Of a stretch of 64,000 nt of DNA, positions 63,089 through 64,000 are shown piece by piece; the stretch's first letter is position 1, and each line of letters starts with the position of its first letter. Source of the DNA: Chloroflexota bacterium (GTDB lineage: Bacteria > Chloroflexota > Anaerolineae > Aggregatilineales > J027); assembly GCA_013112715.1 (NCBI GenBank), contig JABFGB010000012.1, forward strand, positions 1 to 64,000, written 5' to 3'. A program made the position numbers and the translations under genes. Below the pieces are notes generated by a model, which did no database searches, was not told the DNA's origin, and saw nothing but the letters and a program-made list of their open reading frames with translations.

Positions 63089-64000
63089 TTATGAAGATTT
63101 GGTAAAGTTTTTTAGAGTGAAGTAGAAAGTGCTGCCGAGATTTGGCCCCGCGCTTTCTGCCCAGATGCTGCCACCTTGACTTTCAATCAGATGGCGGGCG
63201 ATGGTCAAGCCGATGCCACTGCCACCGCTGGCCCGTGAACGCGATTTATCCACGCGATAGAAGCGCTGAAAAATCTTGGTCAAATCGGTTTCGGTCAATC
63301 CCACACCGGAATCCTTTACGGCGAACCGTACCTGATGGTCAAAGGGTTGGGCTGATACCTCGACTCGCCCCTCCGCAGGGGTATATTGCAGAGCGTTGCC
63401 GAGCAGGTTCATCAACACCTGTCCGGTGCGCTCAAGGTCAGCGCAGACACAGGGTAGGGTGGGGGGCAGGTTCACGTGGAGGGCAATATTTTTATCGGCA
63501 AACTGCGGGGTAAGGCGGTCAGTAGCAAATTTGACCAGTTCAGCCGGGGCGTGCGAACGAAGATTGAGGGCGATTTGACCACCTTCGATGCGCGACAATT
63601 CCTGCAAATCTTGCACCAAGCGCCGCAGTCGGTCGGCCTCTTGATGGACAAGGTGATAGGTGGCCGGATTCGCCGCAACGACGCCATCCTCCAAACCCTC
63701 CATCATGCCCATAATGGTGGTGAGGGGGGTTTTTAATTCGTGGGTGACATCGGCGATCAACTGTTGGCGCATGGCTTCGGTTTGCTGCAACGACTCCGCC
63801 ATCTGGTTAAAGCTGTGAATCAAATCGCCAATTTCGTCGCGGGCATGTTTGGGTAGGCGTTCGGTGTAATGCCCATCGGCAATGCGCTGGCTGGCGGCGA
63901 CCATCGCCTTAATTGGGCGGGTGATGCGCCACGTGACAAAGGCGCTGATGAGCAGGGAAGCGGTAATCGCGGCGGCACTCGCCCACAGTAGCGATTCAGT
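63089..64000 (-). CDS. Sensor histidine kinase, C-terminal part (5' end beyond window)
   Basis: The frame is open to the right edge. Visible parts in order are a membrane helix (SAAAITASLLISAFVTW), a HAMP linker (RITRPIKAMVAASQRIADGHYTERLP), the H-box DVTHELKTPL with the phosphorylated His, and the ATP-binding N, G1 and G2 boxes (NLLGNALQYTP, DSGVGL, GGSGIGL). The periplasmic sensing part is missing. The kinase is the usual partner of an OmpR-type regulator that should lie to the right. Next to the Met/His-rich and SHOCT genes, metal sensing is plausible. Confidence 0.85.
   Translation of the reverse strand, partial: TESLLWASAAAITASLLISAFVTWRITRPIKAMVAASQRIADGHYTERLPKHARDEIGDLIHSFNQMAESLQQTEAMRQQLIADVTHELKTPLTTIMGMMEGLEDGVVAANPATYHLVHQEADRLRRLVQDLQELSRIEGGQIALNLRSHAPAELVKFATDRLTPQFADKNIALHVNLPPTLPCVCADLERTGQVLMNLLGNALQYTPAEGRVEVSAQPFDHQVRFAVKDSGVGLTETDLTKIFQRFYRVDKSRSRASGGSGIGLTIARHLIESQGGSIWAESAGPNLGSTFYFTLKNFTKSS

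Noticed and set aside
1..64000. CRISPR arrays, tRNA, rRNA and replication origin
   Set aside because: No regularly spaced repeats, cloverleaf pattern, rRNA-like stretch or DnaA-box cluster was seen by eye; a covariance-model scan would be needed to be certain for small RNAs.

Overview
The window is bacterial and mostly GC-rich, with gene styles typical of Chloroflexota (Anaerolineae-like): secreted propeller proteins with Ala-Gln-Asp signal-peptide ends, ABC sugar uptake with GH130 enzymes, HicAB, Uma2 and SUKH-type accessory genes. This assignment is inference from gene content; no rRNA or tRNA was seen. Several blocks are clearly AT-richer than the rest (about 1-2500, 11100-11700, 20100-23850, 54600-56650) and look acquired.

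Layout. 1-2800: an IS3-type orfA runs off the left edge next to a large SIR2-STAND-TPR defence-type gene. 2884-11700: a JAB/DUF4329-type putative effector, a secreted GH43-like propeller, a phosphoesterase, a methyltransferase, a HIT protein, a GT4 glycosyltransferase, small membrane proteins and a SUKH-like gene. 11800-14400: a TetR-regulated ABC-2 exporter operon with a well-defined promoter and operator. 14400-29050: an apparent glucosylglycerate theme (gpgS fused to Usp-like domains, a GH13_18 phosphorylase, a GH63 hydrolase with an XRE-SorC regulator), interrupted by three secreted proteins, two of which form a base-composition mosaic, and nudK. 29150-41070: a carbohydrate locus built around a LacI repressor with a clear operator. 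It has two GH130 enzymes, an unassigned 657-aa protein, a complete ABC importer minus its ATPase, a secreted CBM-bearing protein and a Gfo/Idh/MocA dehydrogenase.

41460-48050: a seven-gene minus-strand redox operon. It encodes a NarI-like cytochrome b, a molybdopterin oxidoreductase, a four-cluster ferredoxin, a Rieske protein, a small membrane protein, a TDT anion channel and an FmdE-like protein. It is flanked by decay: an IS5-like transposase remnant on one side, and on the other a broken cytochrome c gene, a KdpE-type regulator that has lost its receiver domain and an orphan 3' end of a second GH63 gene.

49977-64000: HEAT-like and small genes, hicAB, a YVTN propeller fused to a di-heme cytochrome, an AT-rich two-gene unit with a HEPN-like motif, tandem methyltransferases, a P1 peptidase, a flavodoxin, Uma2, a P450 translationally coupled to an ABM-fold protein, and a Met/His-rich secreted protein with a SHOCT protein and a sensor kinase cut by the right edge.

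Best candidates for something new are the redox operon, the pair of 30-bp palindromes that differ by compensatory changes, the glucosylglycerate set with its unusual domain fusions, and the defence-type genes in the AT-rich blocks.
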